Shown here piece by piece: positions 1 through 7,292 of a DNA stretch of 9,656 bases. A model generated the notes under the pieces. That model worked only from the letters and a program-made list of their open reading frames with translations. It did not search any database and was not told the DNA's origin. How positions within the stretch are numbered: the stretch's first letter is position 1; every line of letters begins with the position of its first letter. A program made the translations under genes and the position numbers. Source of the DNA: Geoglobus sp. (GTDB lineage Archaea; Halobacteriota; Archaeoglobi; Archaeoglobales; Archaeoglobaceae); assembly GCA_015523645.1 (NCBI GenBank), contig WAJY01000247.1, forward strand, positions 1 through 9,656. The letters are read 5' to 3'.

Positions 1-2694
1 GTATGTGAATATTTCTGAAACAACATCATCAACATCTGGCATTATCTGTCCAGCTCCTTGTGCTAGGTCTCTTCTTCCTCCACCACCTCCCTTTGTAATT
101 CTGCCTGCTATCTTCATGAGATCTCTTGCATCGACTCTCTCATCTCCGCTAAATGCCGTGATCTTTACTCCATTGTAGTCTGAGAAGAGTATCCCTATGT
201 AGCCAGAATTTGCAAGCTGGATTCCAATTTTGGCTAGCATGTCGGGATTGGCATCAACTATGCTAACTACTATCTTAACATCCTCAAACTCCTCGAAATC
301 CTTCTTGAGCATCTCTGCCTTTATCCTTGCTATCTCATCATATAGCTTTTCAATTGTCTTTTTCTGCTCTTTCCATTCATCAAAAAATCTTTGAACTGTT
401 TTCGGGAGCATCTCTGGCTGAACTCTAAGTATTGAACTAGCTTCTTTCAATATACTCTCTTCCTTTCCAATTTGCTCCAAGGCTGATTCACCTGCAGAAT
501 ACTCAAACCTAAGAACACCATCCTGTATTGATTCAACTTTAAGGATCTTAAAGACACCTATCTCTCCAGTTCTTTCAACATGTGTCCCGCCACAAGCCTG
601 AATGTCATCCCCTACCCTCACAATTCTTATCTCTCTCCCAGGCGGAACTCCACCCTGATAAAGCCCGAATCCGTATTTTTGCTCTGCTTCAACCCTCTCC
701 ATGAACTCCCAGCTAACCTCCTTGTTTGCCATTATCTCCCTGTTCACCTCAACTTCAATCTCCCTAATCTCATCCTCACTCAGTTTTTTGTAGTGTGTTA
801 TGTCTAGCCTAGCCTTGTCCCACTCCTTTTTTGCTCCTGTTTGCCACACGTGCTTACCTAGCTTTCTCCTCAATACATTAATCAGCAGGTGGGTGGCTGA
901 GTGATGTCTCATGTGTCTAAACCTTCTCTCAGAATCCACAACTCCCCTGACTTTAACACCAACCGGGATCTCTTCCTTGACTTTATGCAGAACAACTCCA
1001 TCGCTTTCCAAAACATCAATTACATCAACTCTATTTCCATTGTATTCAAGAAAACCTGTATCGTTGTCCTGACCTCCGCTTTCCGGGTAGAAGGCTGTTC
1101 TGTCCAGTATGACAAAGTTGTTCTCAAATCCAATCACATTAGCCTCAAATTCAAGCAATTTTGAATTGTAGTATAACCTCTCTGTTTTTGCATACTCTTT
1201 TTCAAAAAGCCTTTTCCTTTCCTTTCTTTCAGCTTTTGAGTGCCTTGAAGCTAATTCTGCATAGAAGTCTTCTGGCATCTCAACCTCAACATTCTCACTT
1301 TTGGCAATCTCCACAACTGTTTCTGGTGGAATTCCGTGTGAGTCGTAAAATTCGATCAGGTCTGACTTCTCAACTCTCTTCTTTCTCTCTATGCTTCTCT
1401 TTACAAGTGAGATTCCCTTACTAACAGTATCTCTGTACCTCCTCTCCTCTAATTCGAGTATTTCCTGTATACTCTCCATCGGGACTTCGAACTCAAACTC
1501 GCTGAGCAGTTTTCTATGTAAGCTGACAAGGTCGTAGATCTTTAATTCCAGTCCAAGCTCATCAGCCATTCTAAAGCTTCTTCTTATCATCAACCTTGCA
1601 AGGTATCCCGAGCCTGCATTTGATGGGACAAGGGCATCCCCAAGCATGAACAGAATTGCTCTAGTGTGATCTGCCAGTGCATAAACTTTTTCAAGTGGAG
1701 TGACTATCCTTTCTAGCTCATCTACACCAATTCCAAACTTTTCGGCAATACTCTTCCTCAGCTCAATCAATCTCTCTCCCCTCAGTGATCCCATAACTCC
1801 TGCAAGCTTCGAACTCTCAGCTATGATCTCCCTTATCTTTTCGTCATCTCTGGAGAGATTTATCTGGCTGTTCTCTATTATCTCATCAACTACCTCTCCA
1901 AAGATTGCATCGTAGACAGTCGGAGTTCCCTGAGAAGCCCATACAAACCTCTCAAGACCGTATCCGGTGTCAACGATGTAGTTGTCCATCTTTCTGTATT
2001 TCACTCCTTTTATATCTATCTCTCCCTCAGGATGCTCCTCAAGGTTCATGAAAACAAGGGTTGCAACCTCAAGCCCGCCAACAATCGCCTCCAGACATGG
2101 TCCTGCATTTCCTCCGCCTGCCCAGGGTTCTTCTTTGTAAACTATATCTTCATTTTTAACTCCAAGCTCGTTTAAAAGCTCAGTGCAGTACTCTACTGTT
2201 TCGTTTTTCCAGTAAATCTCTTCCTTTGGATTGTTGAAGGCATGATGTGCCATCATCTCAAACAGAGTCAGGTGCCTTCCCGTTCTGCCAACAGAGTCAA
2301 GGTCATCCATTCTTATGCATGGCTGGGAAATTGTTAATGGGTTTGCCGGTGGAGGGGCAACTCCTGAGGTAACAAAAGGCTGGAAATCTGCTATGCTGGC
2401 TATTGTGAGATATATATCATCTCTCCATCTTGCAACAACAGGATACCTGTCTATTCTCTTATGTCCTCTCTTTTCAAAAAATGAGAGGTAATACTCTCTC
2501 ATGCTATCTAAAGTAAACTTCCTTTTGAAAACCGGATCACCAATAAACGTGTACGTCCCGCAAGGAGGATCTCCACATATCTCTTTACTCTCATCTACTG
2601 TCCAGAAGTGTTTGCCGCATTTCTTGCACTTCTTTCTCACAAATCCATTTTCGGTTAGATAGCTTATGTCCAAGTATTCACTTTCAAGGCTCAT
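1..2694 (-). CDS. alaS: Alanyl-tRNA synthetase, archaeal type (3' end missing)
   Basis: Cytoplasmic class II synthetase that charges tRNA-Ala and edits mischarged Ser/Gly. The frame is open from an ATG at 2694 to the left edge, giving 898 codons without a stop. Family members are about 900-915 residues, so only the last few are missing. An N-terminal zinc-ribbon-like extension typical of archaeal AlaRS has Cys23, Cys26, Cys40 and Cys45. Aminoacylation motif 2 lies around 137-155 (GRHLTLFEMMAHHAFNN) and motif 3 is GYGLER at 244-249. The editing-domain zinc ligands are HSATH (His598/His602) and CGGTH (Cys701/His705). The C-terminal glycine-rich C-Ala signature (five glycines, 869-873, then RRDLAQGAG) is present. 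The start is supported by a TATA-like box centred about 27 nt upstream and by the zinc extension beginning soon after it; I see no Shine-Dalgarno. The identification is very secure. Confidence 0.97.
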   Translation of the reverse strand, partial: MSLESEYLDISYLTENGFVRKKCKKCGKHFWTVDESKEICGDPPCGTYTFIGDPVFKRKFTLDSMREYYLSFFEKRGHKRIDRYPVVARWRDDIYLTIASIADFQPFVTSGVAPPPANPLTISQPCIRMDDLDSVGRTGRHLTLFEMMAHHAFNNPKEEIYWKNETVEYCTELLNELGVKNEDIVYKEEPWAGGGNAGPCLEAIVGGLEVATLVFMNLEEHPEGEIDIKGVKYRKMDNYIVDTGYGLERFVWASQGTPTVYDAIFGEVVDEIIENSQINLSRDDEKIREIIAESSKLAGVMGSLRGERLIELRKSIAEKFGIGVDELERIVTPLEKVYALADHTRAILFMLGDALVPSNAGSGYLARLMIRRSFRMADELGLELKIYDLVSLHRKLLSEFEFEVPMESIQEILELEERRYRDTVSKGISLVKRSIERKKRVEKSDLIEFYDSHGIPPETVVEIAKSENVEVEMPEDFYAELASRHSKAERKERKRLFEKEYAKTERLYYNSKLLEFEANVIGFENNFVILDRTAFYPESGGQDNDTGFLEYNGNRVDVIDVLESDGVVLHKVKEEIPVGVKVRGVVDSERRFRHMRHHSATHLLINVLRRKLGKHVWQTGAKKEWDKARLDITHYKKLSEDEIREIEVEVNREIMANKEVSWEFMERVEAEQKYGFGLYQGGVPPGREIRIVRVGDDIQACGGTHVERTGEIGVFKILKVESIQDGVLRFEYSAGESALEQIGKEESILKEASSILRVQPEMLPKTVQRFFDEWKEQKKTIEKLYDEIARIKAEMLKKDFEEFEDVKIVVSIVDANPDMLAKIGIQLANSGYIGILFSDYNGVKITAFSGDERVDARDLMKIAGRITKGGGGGRRDLAQGAGQIMPDVDDVVSEIFTY

Positions 2695-2717
2695 CAGATG
2701 TTACCAAATAAAAGATG

Positions 2718-2725
2718 GATATAAC
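2718..2725 (-). promoter_or_regulatory. TATA-like box for alaS (leaderless start likely)
   Basis: On the minus strand the 78-bp gap upstream of alaS contains GTTATATC, centred about 27 nt before the A of the ATG at 2694. This is the usual archaeal distance from TATA box to transcription start, so the mRNA probably begins at or very near the start codon. The absence of a Shine-Dalgarno agrees with this. A second weaker candidate, ACTTAAAT at about 2746-2753, would give a leader of roughly 25 nt. I see no clear T-run terminator for the upstream gene in this gap, so read-through from the radical SAM gene is also possible. Confidence 0.5.
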
Positions 2726-2772
2726 GTTTACTGTTTCTTGTATCAATTTAAGTCTCTCTAACTTCCAGCAAC

Positions 2773-3942
2773 TCAGGCAATTCCAATCTCGCTGTCGTAG
2801 AGATAACAGCTTGGATCATCGCCCCACAAGTCTCCTTTCCTAAAAGCTCTTAGCCTGAATCCACCGCAGATAGTCTTAAAGCTACACCTACCACACCTTT
2901 TTCCTGAAATGTATTTTTGTTTTTCCCTCAGCTTTTTCAACAGCTCATCATCAGGATTCAGCCAAATCTCACTGAATCTCTTCTGCCTTATGTTTCCAGC
3001 AGTATAGTCAAACCAGAACTGATTTGGATGAACATTGCCAAACATGTCAACATCTGCGATTCTAAATCCGGTGTTGTCCCCACCCCTATATTTCAAGAAT
3101 TCAATGGCATAGTCTGCAAGCTCCATGTCGATTTCTCTCAGCTTTAGATAGAGAAAAACACCGTCAGCAGGATTGTCGACTGTTAGAATTTCAGTCTTCT
3201 CCCGATCATCCCTAAGCTCAATAGCCTTTTCAAACAACCATTCTATCAGCTCTCTCCTCTCTCTGTTTCCTATGTCCATCTGAAAATCAGCTCTCCCAGA
3301 TGGTACGAGATGATAAAGGCAGAATCTTGGTATCTCATTTTCAACAAGAAGTTCGATTATTCCCTCAACATCCTCTATATTGTATTTTGTAACCGTAAAC
3401 CTTATGCCCGTTAACAATCCGGCTTCCTTTGCGTTTCTTAATCCATCAAATGCCCTTTCAAAGGCTCCTCTCAAACCCCTGAATCTGTCATTTCTTTCAG
3501 CCAATCCGTCCAAACTCACCCCGACATAATCAACTCCAGAGATCTTCAATTTTTCCGCTGTTTCCTCATCTATCAGCGTGCCATTTGTTGAGAGAGATAC
3601 ATGTAGACCTTTTGTCTTTGCATATTCAATGATATCGAAGATGTCATCTCTCAGCATCGGTTCACCACCGCTTATCAGCAAAACACTCACTCCCATCTCA
3701 GCGATGTCGTCTATGAAATTTTGTATCTCAGCATAACTCAGCTCCCCTTTCCTTCCAATTCCAGCGTCTGCATAACAATGAACGCATTTCAAGTTGCATT
3801 TTGATGTTACATTGAGAACTGTGACAGGAATAGGTTTTTTGCTATCCTCAACAAGTTTTTTGGGAATTCTCTCACCACTCTTATAGGTGAGCCTTTCAGA
3901 AACTGTTGATTCCCCGCCAACCATCTTGCTGAATCCTATCAT
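2773..3942 (-). CDS. ahbC: Radical SAM enzyme, AhbC-like (12,18-didecarboxysiroheme deacetylase)
   Basis: 389 residues. The radical SAM cluster motif is CNLKCVHC (Cys49, Cys53, Cys56, CX3CX2C), followed by SGGEP at 91-95 (SAM binding), STNGTLI at 118-124 and GVSLDG at 141-146. A C-terminal SPASM-like set of cysteines (350, 353, 359, 379) with CGGFRLRA and a late DPSCYL should hold an auxiliary 4Fe-4S cluster. The N-terminus MIGFSK and the C-terminal arrangement resemble AhbC/NirJ1, enzymes that remove acetate side chains from didecarboxysiroheme to give Fe-coproporphyrin III in the alternative heme pathway. The closest alternatives are AhbD (heme synthase), NirJ-type heme d1 proteins or another SPASM-like maturase. 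The ATG overlaps the stop of the Fe-S gene as ATGA, with GAGG/GGAG-rich sequence just upstream, so translation is probably coupled. The radical SAM class is certain; the exact substrate is inferred. Confidence 0.72.
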   Translation of the reverse strand: MIGFSKMVGGESTVSERLTYKSGERIPKKLVEDSKKPIPVTVLNVTSKCNLKCVHCYADAGIGRKGELSYAEIQNFIDDIAEMGVSVLLISGGEPMLRDDIFDIIEYAKTKGLHVSLSTNGTLIDEETAEKLKISGVDYVGVSLDGLAERNDRFRGLRGAFERAFDGLRNAKEAGLLTGIRFTVTKYNIEDVEGIIELLVENEIPRFCLYHLVPSGRADFQMDIGNRERRELIEWLFEKAIELRDDREKTEILTVDNPADGVFLYLKLREIDMELADYAIEFLKYRGGDNTGFRIADVDMFGNVHPNQFWFDYTAGNIRQKRFSEIWLNPDDELLKKLREKQKYISGKRCGRCSFKTICGGFRLRAFRKGDLWGDDPSCYLYDSEIGIA

Positions 3943-5009
3943 TGCTCCAACCTCTCCTCAATAATCATGGTTATGTCCTTGATTTTTATAGATTCATCGC
4001 TGTTCTTTAAGTTTCTGTAGCAGTAGGGGCATGATGTGACGATTATCTCTGCTCCGGTGTCTTTTAGCATTTTGAGCCTTATCGATTTAACATTACTTGA
4101 AACATCTTTGTAGGAGAGCTTAACCCCACCTCCACCACCGCAGCAAAAGCTCTCTTCCCTTGCTTTTTCAGGCTCAACAACTATTCCTATTTTGGAGAGA
4201 ATCTTTCTTGGTTCTTCATAAATGCCCATGTGCCTTCCAAGGTGACATGAATCATGAAAGACTATTCTTTTCTCTTCTCTTCTCAGCTTTATGCTATCAA
4301 TCCTCTCAGCAAGGAATTCGACAAGGTGCTGAACCTCTGCATTCAACCCGCCAAAAATCTCATAGTCTTTTTTGATAGTTCTGTAACAGCCTGGGCAGCT
4401 TGTAATGACCCTTTCAGCATTTGTCTTTTCAACGGCTTCAACCAGTCTTTCATAGTTCCTTTTTGCATACTTCTCGTCTCCTCCAATTCTAAGGGCTGTT
4501 GAACCACAGCAGTAGTTGAATTCAACACCAAAACTAACACCACTTCTTTCCAAAACCGAGATGGCACTTCTCAAAATCTCCTCCTCTTTTGCTATTGTTG
4601 TGCATCCTGGATAGTAGATAACTTCAACATCCCCTTTCGGTTCAAATCTTTCAAGCTGTATTCCATATGGATTTCCAAACGTCTCCATTCTTGTCAGGAG
4701 TCTTTCATGCTTTTCAGGCAATATTCCTTTTTCAGAGAATCTTTTCCTTCCTCTCTCTATTATTGAAGTTATCTCAAGCCCTGAGGGACATATATTTTCA
4801 CAGATGCCGCAGGTGAAGCATGTAAAAATAGATTTGAGCAATTCGGAATCATCCTCTATGTGTGGAATGAGCATAATTCTTCCTTTTGGGCTCAGGTGCT
4901 CCCATCTAGATGCGATATAGGTGGGACATGAGGTAACGCATTTACCGCACTTTGAACAACCTAAATCCCAAACTTTCCAGGATTCAGCACGTTTTTTTGA
5001 TCTAGACAA
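3939..5009 (-). CDS. HdrD/GlcF-like Fe-S protein with two CCG domains
   Basis: 356 residues, a soluble electron-transfer subunit. Two ferredoxin-type 4Fe-4S motifs come first: Cys18/21/24/28 and Cys64/67/70/74, each ending in CP. Two cysteine-rich CCG domains follow. The first has Cys136, Cys167-Cys168 and CPGC at 205-208; the second has HDSCHLGR (Cys255), CCGGGGG (Cys289-290) and CPYC at 327-330. This layout is that of HdrD, GlcF and LutA-like proteins, which pass electrons between a flavoprotein and quinone, thiol/disulfide or other carriers. The start is TTG at 5009, inside the upstream FAD gene, which it overlaps by 49 nt. I see no closer in-frame ATG, GTG or TTG before Cys18, and a GGAGGT sits 7 nt upstream. 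There is no transmembrane segment. The end overlaps the radical SAM gene by 4 nt. The natural partner is the FAD oxidase encoded just upstream; its physiological acceptor is not visible. Confidence 0.9.
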   Translation of the reverse strand: MSRSKKRAESWKVWDLGCSKCGKCVTSCPTYIASRWEHLSPKGRIMLIPHIEDDSELLKSIFTCFTCGICENICPSGLEITSIIERGRKRFSEKGILPEKHERLLTRMETFGNPYGIQLERFEPKGDVEVIYYPGCTTIAKEEEILRSAISVLERSGVSFGVEFNYCCGSTALRIGGDEKYAKRNYERLVEAVEKTNAERVITSCPGCYRTIKKDYEIFGGLNAEVQHLVEFLAERIDSIKLRREEKRIVFHDSCHLGRHMGIYEEPRKILSKIGIVVEPEKAREESFCCGGGGGVKLSYKDVSSNVKSIRLKMLKDTGAEIIVTSCPYCYRNLKNSDESIKIKDITMIIEERLEQ

Positions 5010-6226
5010 TATTTCAACCTCCGGTAAATTTCTTTATTAACCGAAAAACCCCATCTCATGGCAATACCATGCTCTCCAATGGTTGCATTAAATTTCATGG
5101 CAATTCTGTAAAGCTCGTTGGCTAGGGAAAGAGCCTGTTTGAAGTCATCTGAGATGATTGCTGGATGGATGTTCATTGAATCTAGGTGTCCATAGATGAA
5201 CAGCTTTGCCTCATATTTCATTCCAGCCTTTTTTATCTCCTGAATGAACTTGGATACCTCTGAAAAAGGCACAGCAAAATCCTCTCCGGCATAGATCCTT
5301 TTTCCCGGTTTTGCAATCTCAACTCCAACTGTCTCCCTTTTTTCCCAGAATCTCTTTTCCTCCTTATCCTCAAGAACCTCACAGCTTTTGCTTTGAAGGA
5401 GTCTCTCAAGATCTTTGTTTTTTCCGAAAACCTCAACCGCAATCGTATGGGTTTTGCTGAGTCCCATCAGAGATGAGATCTCCTCATCAATGTATTCAAC
5501 TGCATCCGGTAAATACTTTAGTATTTTTCTTGCTTCATTAAACATCTCATCCGAGTCTTTAAATGAGAGAAGGAAGGTTTGTTTTTTTTCAGGAAGTGGA
5601 ATTGCTCTTAGATAGATACCGGTTATAATCCCAAGAGTTCCTTCACTGCCTACAAAAAGCTGGTGAGTCATTCCAGGAGTTCTGTGGGTTTTTGCAGGCA
5701 TTCTGACAATCTTTCCGTCAGGAAGTACAACATTCATTCCTACAATGTAGTTTCTTATTCCTCCGTATTTCAAACCTCTCTTGCCGCTCCCATTGTTTGC
5801 AACAAAACCACCGATTGTGGCTATCTTTACACTTCCAGGCTCAGGTGGTATGAAAAGATCATGTCTTTCAAGCTCCTTTTTAATGTTGTAAAGAATTGCT
5901 CCAGCCTCACAGTAAACGATCATGTCTTCAGGAAAAACCTCTATTCTGTCCATTTTTTTCATATCCACAACAACTGAGTTGTTTGGAACCGCACCACCGG
6001 CAGTCCCACTTCCAGATCCCCTTACAACCACTGGAAAATTGCTGGAATTTGCGAGTTTTAGGATCTTAGACACCTCTGCTTCGCTTTCTGGTCTTACAAC
6101 AGCACAGGCTTTCCCATAAAAGGGACTTGCGTCAGTAGAGTAGACTTCCAGTATTCTGGAGTCATGAATTATATCATTTTCGCCTACAATTTTTGCTAGC
6201 TCCTCTATTGCAGTTTTTGGTAGCAC
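4961..6226 (-). CDS. FAD-linked oxidase, GlcD / D-lactate dehydrogenase family
   Basis: 421 residues, VAO/PCMH-type flavoprotein. The FAD-binding domain contains RGSGSGTAGGAVP (69-81, pyrophosphate loop), EPGS at 129-132, IGGFVANNGSGKRGLKYG (138-155) and LFVGSEGTLGIIT (190-202). The C-terminal cap domain has candidate metal/substrate residues His347 and His354, GEHG at 384-387 and the terminal LNPGKF. Relatives oxidise 2-hydroxyacids such as D-lactate, glycolate or 2-hydroxyglutarate, passing electrons to a partner Fe-S subunit; that subunit is encoded next door with a 49-nt overlap. Several signatures are altered: GHLDSMNIHP replaces the usual G-H-x-G-D-G-N-x-H-P, GEHGIA lacks the following G-x-x-K, and the segment before LFVGSEG is atypical. 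The substrate therefore should not be assumed to be lactate. The start is GTG at 6226, the only plausible one before an upstream in-frame stop, with a TATA-like box about 26 nt away and no Shine-Dalgarno. Confidence 0.88.
   Translation of the reverse strand: MLPKTAIEELAKIVGENDIIHDSRILEVYSTDASPFYGKACAVVRPESEAEVSKILKLANSSNFPVVVRGSGSGTAGGAVPNNSVVVDMKKMDRIEVFPEDMIVYCEAGAILYNIKKELERHDLFIPPEPGSVKIATIGGFVANNGSGKRGLKYGGIRNYIVGMNVVLPDGKIVRMPAKTHRTPGMTHQLFVGSEGTLGIITGIYLRAIPLPEKKQTFLLSFKDSDEMFNEARKILKYLPDAVEYIDEEISSLMGLSKTHTIAVEVFGKNKDLERLLQSKSCEVLEDKEEKRFWEKRETVGVEIAKPGKRIYAGEDFAVPFSEVSKFIQEIKKAGMKYEAKLFIYGHLDSMNIHPAIISDDFKQALSLANELYRIAMKFNATIGEHGIAMRWGFSVNKEIYRRLKYCLDQKNVLNPGKFGI
5017..5022 (-). promoter_or_regulatory. 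Strong Shine-Dalgarno deciding the TTG start of the Fe-S gene
   Basis: The minus strand reads GGAGGT followed by 7 nt and then TTG at 5009. This near-perfect ribosome binding site lies within the coding sequence of the upstream FAD oxidase (the Arg-Arg-Leu region near its C-terminus). It supports the unusual TTG start and internal re-initiation before the upstream gene ends. Confidence 0.75.
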
Positions 6227-6248
6227 AATTTTAAGAAAATCCGGTCAA

Positions 6249-6260
6249 CTTAAATTCTTT
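6249..6260 (-). promoter_or_regulatory. BRE/TATA-like promoter of the FAD oxidase operon
   Basis: The minus strand reads AAAGAATTTAAG: a purine-rich BRE-like AAAG, then AATTTAAG centred about 26-27 nt before the GTG at 6226. This spacing fits transcription beginning at the start codon, and no Shine-Dalgarno is present. It would drive the FAD oxidase, Fe-S and AhbC-like genes as one transcript. Because the whole 70-bp gap is A/T-rich, other TATA-like matches exist, so the assignment rests mainly on spacing. Confidence 0.5.
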
Positions 6261-6263
6261 ACT

Positions 6264-6273
6264 AATAAAAAAA
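6264..6273 (-). terminator. T-rich terminator downstream of tfb
   Basis: About 24 nt past the tfb stop codon the minus strand has a run of seven T residues within a T/A-rich tract (TTATTATTTTTTTATTAG). U-rich tracts without a required hairpin are the usual intrinsic termination signal in archaea. It lies immediately ahead of the promoter of the next operon. Confidence 0.5.
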
Positions 6274-6296
6274 TAATAATTAATTATTTTAAATTC

Positions 6297-7292
6297 TCAC
6301 AGGATTATCTCTATTCCAAGTTTCTCTGCAAGCTCCTTGTATCTGTTTCTTATCGTAACCTCTGTCACTCCCGCCACCTCTGCAACCTCTCTTTGAGTTC
6401 TCCTCTCTCCGCTAAGTATTGAGGCTATGTATATTGCGGCAGCAGCAACTCCTGTTGGCCCTCTTCCGCTTGTAAGCTCCTTTTCTTCAGCCTTTTTTAT
6501 GATCTCAATTGCCTTCTTCTGCACCTCTCCGCTCAAACCAAGCGCTGTGCAGAATCTCGGAATGTAGTCTGCGGGGCTCGTAGGCATCAATTTTAAGCCA
6601 AGCTCTCTTGCAATAAATCTGTATGTTCTTCCAACCTCTTTCCTGTCGACCCTTGAGTAGGTTGCTATCTCGTCAAGCGTTCTTGGCACGCCTGCCTGTC
6701 TGCATGCTGCATACAAAGCAGCGGCAACAACACCCTCTATGCTCCTTCCTCTTATGAGGTTCTTCTCAACCGATTTTCTGTATATAACAGATGCAATCTC
6801 CCTCACACTTTTTGGCAATCCGAGAGCTGAGGCTAGTCTGTCAAGCTCGGAAAGGGCAAATGCTAGGTTTCTTTCAGTGGCATTGCTGATTCTTATTCTT
6901 CTCTGCCACTTTCTGAGTCTAAAAAGCTGTGCCCTGTTTCTCACAGAGATTGCCTTTCCATAATAATCTTTGTTGCTCCAGTCTATGATTGTTGAAAGTC
7001 CTTTGTCATGGATCGTGTATGTTATTGGGGCTCCAACTCTCGCTCTCTTCTCTTTCTGCTCGCTGTCAAATGCCCTCCATTCAGGACCGCTGTCTATGTA
7101 CGTTTCCTCAATAACCAAACCGCAATCCTGACAGATGAACTCTCCCCTTCTGTAATCTCTTACAAGTCTGGGACTGCCACACTCTGGGCAGACTTCAATA
7201 ACTTCTTCTCTTTCTACTTCCTTTCTTTCTACTTCCTTTTCTACTTCCTTTCTTAAAATCTCCCTTTCCTTTACCTTTTCCACCTCTACCAT
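6297..7292 (-). CDS. tfb: Transcription initiation factor B (TFB, TFIIB homologue)
   Basis: 331 residues from the ATG at 7292. TFB binds the TBP-TATA complex, reads the BRE and recruits RNA polymerase. The zinc ribbon has Cys35, Cys38, Cys54 and Cys57 (CPECGS and CQDCGLV). The B-reader/linker follows, with EWRAF at 71-75 and [20 protein letters not shown]. Two cyclin-like repeats cover roughly 137-218 and 231-312, and the second ends in the BRE-reading helix-turn-helix (about 299-321). The first 34 residues are an unusual Lys/Glu/Val-rich charged extension, absent from typical TFBs that begin a few residues before the ribbon. It is coded over the 3' end of gar1. ATG 7292 is preferred because GGTGGTGGAGA directly precedes it. 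GTG at 7283 is the only other plausible start close by, and it also overlaps gar1. A longer reading to 7337 would add a tryptophan-rich hydrophobic stretch and is unlikely. Probably translated from the gar1 mRNA. Confidence 0.95.
   Translation of the reverse strand: MVEVEKVKEREILRKEVEKEVERKEVEREEVIEVCPECGSPRLVRDYRRGEFICQDCGLVIEETYIDSGPEWRAFDSEQKEKRARVGAPITYTIHDKGLSTIIDWSNKDYYGKAISVRNRAQLFRLRKWQRRIRISNATERNLAFALSELDRLASALGLPKSVREIASVIYRKSVEKNLIRGRSIEGVVAAALYAACRQAGVPRTLDEIATYSRVDRKEVGRTYRFIARELGLKLMPTSPADYIPRFCTALGLSGEVQKKAIEIIKKAEEKELTSGRGPTGVAAAAIYIASILSGERRTQREVAEVAGVTEVTIRNRYKELAEKLGIEIIL

Noticed and set aside
580..1915. Several plus-strand open frames of 70-90 codons
   Set aside because: They lie antisense to alaS, whose minus-strand frame is continuous and full of family motifs; their translations show no recognisable domain.
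4343..4567. Minus-strand 74-codon frame within the Fe-S gene
   Set aside because: It overlaps the first CCG domain in another frame and has no features of its own; it is a shadow of the Fe-S gene.
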